Below are positions 61,667-64,000 of a DNA stretch of 64,000 nt, piece after piece (positions within the stretch are counted from its first letter, which is position 1; every line of letters starts with the position of its first letter). The DNA comes from Epiperipatus broadwayi (lineage: Eukaryota > Onychophora > Udeonychophora > Euonychophora > Peripatidae). The notes beneath the pieces are model-generated. The model had not been told where the DNA came from, ran no database searches, and saw only the letters and a program-made list of their open reading frames with translations. The stretch is taken from positions 2,863,550-2,927,549 of the forward strand of contig JAQFVV010000150.1 in the NCBI GenBank assembly GCA_028023455.1, read 5' to 3'. The position numbers were made by a program, and so were the translations under genes.

Positions 61667-64000
61667 TTATGGAGTGAGTGCAACAAAAGGTGGCCATGGG
61701 TTTTAAATTTATTTACAATCTCAATCTGACCATTTTGTGCTCAATGTGTAAAAATATTAGCCATATTAACTTCTCTTTTTCTATAGCAGTACCTTAAATT
61801 TATATAGGTTATTATTATTATAAAATTAAAAATTTATAAATCAATAGTAATCTGTTATATAAATTACTCTTCCAACTTGGGAATGAAAACATTTCAATTA
61901 TAAATGTCAATCTAAATTTGGGATATTAGTAGATATCTGTTATAATATGTCAATAAATCCAAAAATCATTATCCATTTGGTTATAGCACTTGATGAATTA
62001 TTAGTTGGCAGGCAAGAGATGCATATTTATATATATGATAATTCGTATAGGAAAACTTTATAAGCATTTTTATAACTTTTTCAAATGCACTTAAAATAAA
62101 TTCATTTTATTCAGTTATTACAATAGATAATTTCTAAAATGTCTAATAATCTTTTGGAGTAAACCCTACTTCTTTTTAGCTTTCAGTTGTGCAATTTACA
62201 TTAAATAATTTTTAAAAATATATGCATACTGACTAAAATGATAAAGATATATAGAGAGGACCATGGGCTTTTTATATCATTTGTCTATTGACATAAGATT
62301 TAGGTCATTGACCAAGAAACAGTAGCGAATTTTTAACCCAAAATGTATTCTTTTTAATTTATCAAGTGATTATTATACTTTAATTAAAGATTTAAAAATA
62401 CAAATGAGAATTCCTAAACAAACTAATTTCTTTTAAATTTAAAAAGAAAAATATTTTAAAATAAAAATAATAACAAAATTTTTTCCATTTTCTTTTTAAA
62501 ACAGAAATACATTTAGAAAAAGATTATCACATATTTATATACCTTTAATAATAACATTACTTTTTAAAAATATATGTACTTTTAAATTTATACAAAAATT
62601 TCAAACTTCCACAATAATCTAAATATGCATGCACATATATGCACATATGAAAATATAACTTATTTATTTATATAAACCTATTGTTGTCAGAATATGCAAT
62701 AAAATAAAAATTTTAATGGAAAAACCTAACATTTTAAATTACAAACAAATAATTATCAACATATCAAACAAACAACTGTAAATATATACAATTATAATTA
62801 ATAATTATCTCCTCTAAATAATTAATGCAAATTAACTAACTTAAAGAAGAAATAATGTAACATATTATTCACCATTCCTTAATCTTATAAAACTTATCAT
62901 TATAAGTAAAACACATAGGATCTTCCAATAATAAGAGCAAATCTTTATTAACTTTAATTTTATTTTTAGACAAAGATCCATTATTACCCAACAAAGAAAT
63001 AAGAATGTCAATACTGTTTAATCAATTAACAGATTGATACATATTTTTAATATCTAAACAACTAATTTAAGTTTTGTTCATACTTTATACAATAAAATTT
63101 TGACCTATTTATTGTAAAATATCTAAAAAAAATTCAAATTTGAATAATTAAAATCTAGTCTATTATCTAAATTACTCATATTCTTTTTATATTCAGAAAT
63201 AAATCTATAAAATTTAATAAAATTGTCTTTCAAAAAACTATTTAAAATAAGCATTTGTAAATTCAAAACTAAATTATTACTATAAGATAATTTTCTATTC
63301 TTTCTAAAGTTAAAAATATAACTTCCAAGAAAAAGCATTAAATTCCTTACATTTTAAAAAAAATAAAATTGCCATCTTATAAATTATATCCTACCATTTA
63401 ATCCAAATAATGCTTTAATATTACTAATATCATTCAAAGACAAAAAATATTAAAAACTAAATTCTACAGACTTATAACATGATAAAACTAAGAATAATAC
63501 AATTACATAATAAACTAACACCCACTCAGTATGCAATATTTTTATGTTGTCTATTTTCTTCTTTATGTTAAATTAATATATATATTTTAAATTATAATTT
63601 ATATCAAATATTATATAGAAAAAACAATGAGGATTTTCAATTCCTCAACAAGCTTTGCGATAAATACTTAGCCAGAGCTAGAATTTAAAATATCTCTGTC
63701 AGGAACCCCCCCCCAACCCCTGACTATGGTTTCATTCTTTGGCACTCCTCAGAGAGGTGCCAGGGTATCCAGCATTTAAAATATCTGTCTGGTTTTTAAT
63801 GATTATATATATATATATATATATAGGTTAAGCAGTATTGGGATTCTTATTTGTAATGGATCTTTGTCTAAAAATAAAATTAAAAGCTATTAAATATTTA
63901 CTCTTATTAATAGAGAATTCTATATAACTACTTATAGTGATAAATTATATAAGATTAGATTATTTCTTTTTTTATTTGTTCATTTATACTAATTATTTGG
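61667..64000. other. AT-rich intergenic DNA
   Basis: No gene was seen. A GC-richer patch at 63695-63775 holds a hairpin (TGGCAC.C.TC/GAGxGGTGCCA, 63740-63762), followed by a (TA)n run at 63803-63825. Confidence 0.4.

Overview
This is a very AT-rich stretch of animal nuclear DNA with no convincing host gene. I see no multi-exon gene, no intact tRNA or rRNA gene and no bacterial-style operon. Almost everything recognisable is a transposable element, a tandem duplication or a microsatellite. The mixture (RTE-like and Jockey/CR1-like LINEs, hAT miniature elements, tRNA-derived SINE pieces, a Ty3/Gypsy relic, long TATC and TA runs) fits a large invertebrate genome. One SINE head (A box containing GTTAGCAC) resembles cephalopod or other lophotrochozoan SINEs. 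That assignment is weak; the sequence does not fix the species.

Layout. 0.85-2.7 kb: decayed Jockey-like reverse transcriptase with a (TA)n expansion inside it. 3.2-5.1 kb: a second decayed LINE with a YADD box, a nested X-Y-Y-X duplication and an ATT tail. 5.2-5.9 kb: a palindrome whose two arms each carry a hammerhead ribozyme motif. 6.98-7.35 kb: hAT miniature element with 8-bp target-site duplications (TSDs). 7.44-8.08 kb: TATC array. 8.8-9.4 kb: 290-bp tandem duplication. 12.2-12.5 kb: RTE LINE fragment with a 12-bp TSD and an inverted 5' piece. 14.3-16.2 kb: giant foldback. 16.9-20 kb: less AT-rich island of unknown origin. 23.0-26.2 kb: broken RTE LINE (minus) with a nested insertion. 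26.3-27.4 kb: two MITE-like elements. 30-35.8 kb: SINE pieces and two families of hammerhead-bearing repeats. 39.7-40.1 kb: second hAT miniature element. 40.2-43.25 kb: nearly full-length RTE LINE (minus), two ORFs separated by small deletions. 44.9-59.6 kb: three copies of a roughly 3.7-3.9 kb sequence that behave as giant LTRs, two of them flanking a reduced Ty3/Gypsy internal region (tRNA-Lys-like primer-binding site, repeated leader, 325-codon gag-like ORF, last piece of integrase, polypurine tract). A 500-N assembly gap lies between the first two LTR copies. 59.6-64 kb: AT-rich DNA with little recognisable.

The most interesting signal is the type I hammerhead ribozymes. Two unrelated repeat families (31.36 and 33.22 kb are the best copies) keep the CTGATGA and GAAA core boxes, a very short stem III and a long interrupted stem I that pairs over 14-16 bp. 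The repeats sit in head-to-tail and head-to-head arrangements, as known for small ribozyme-bearing retroelements of animals. All family and mechanism statements are read by eye; no database search was run.
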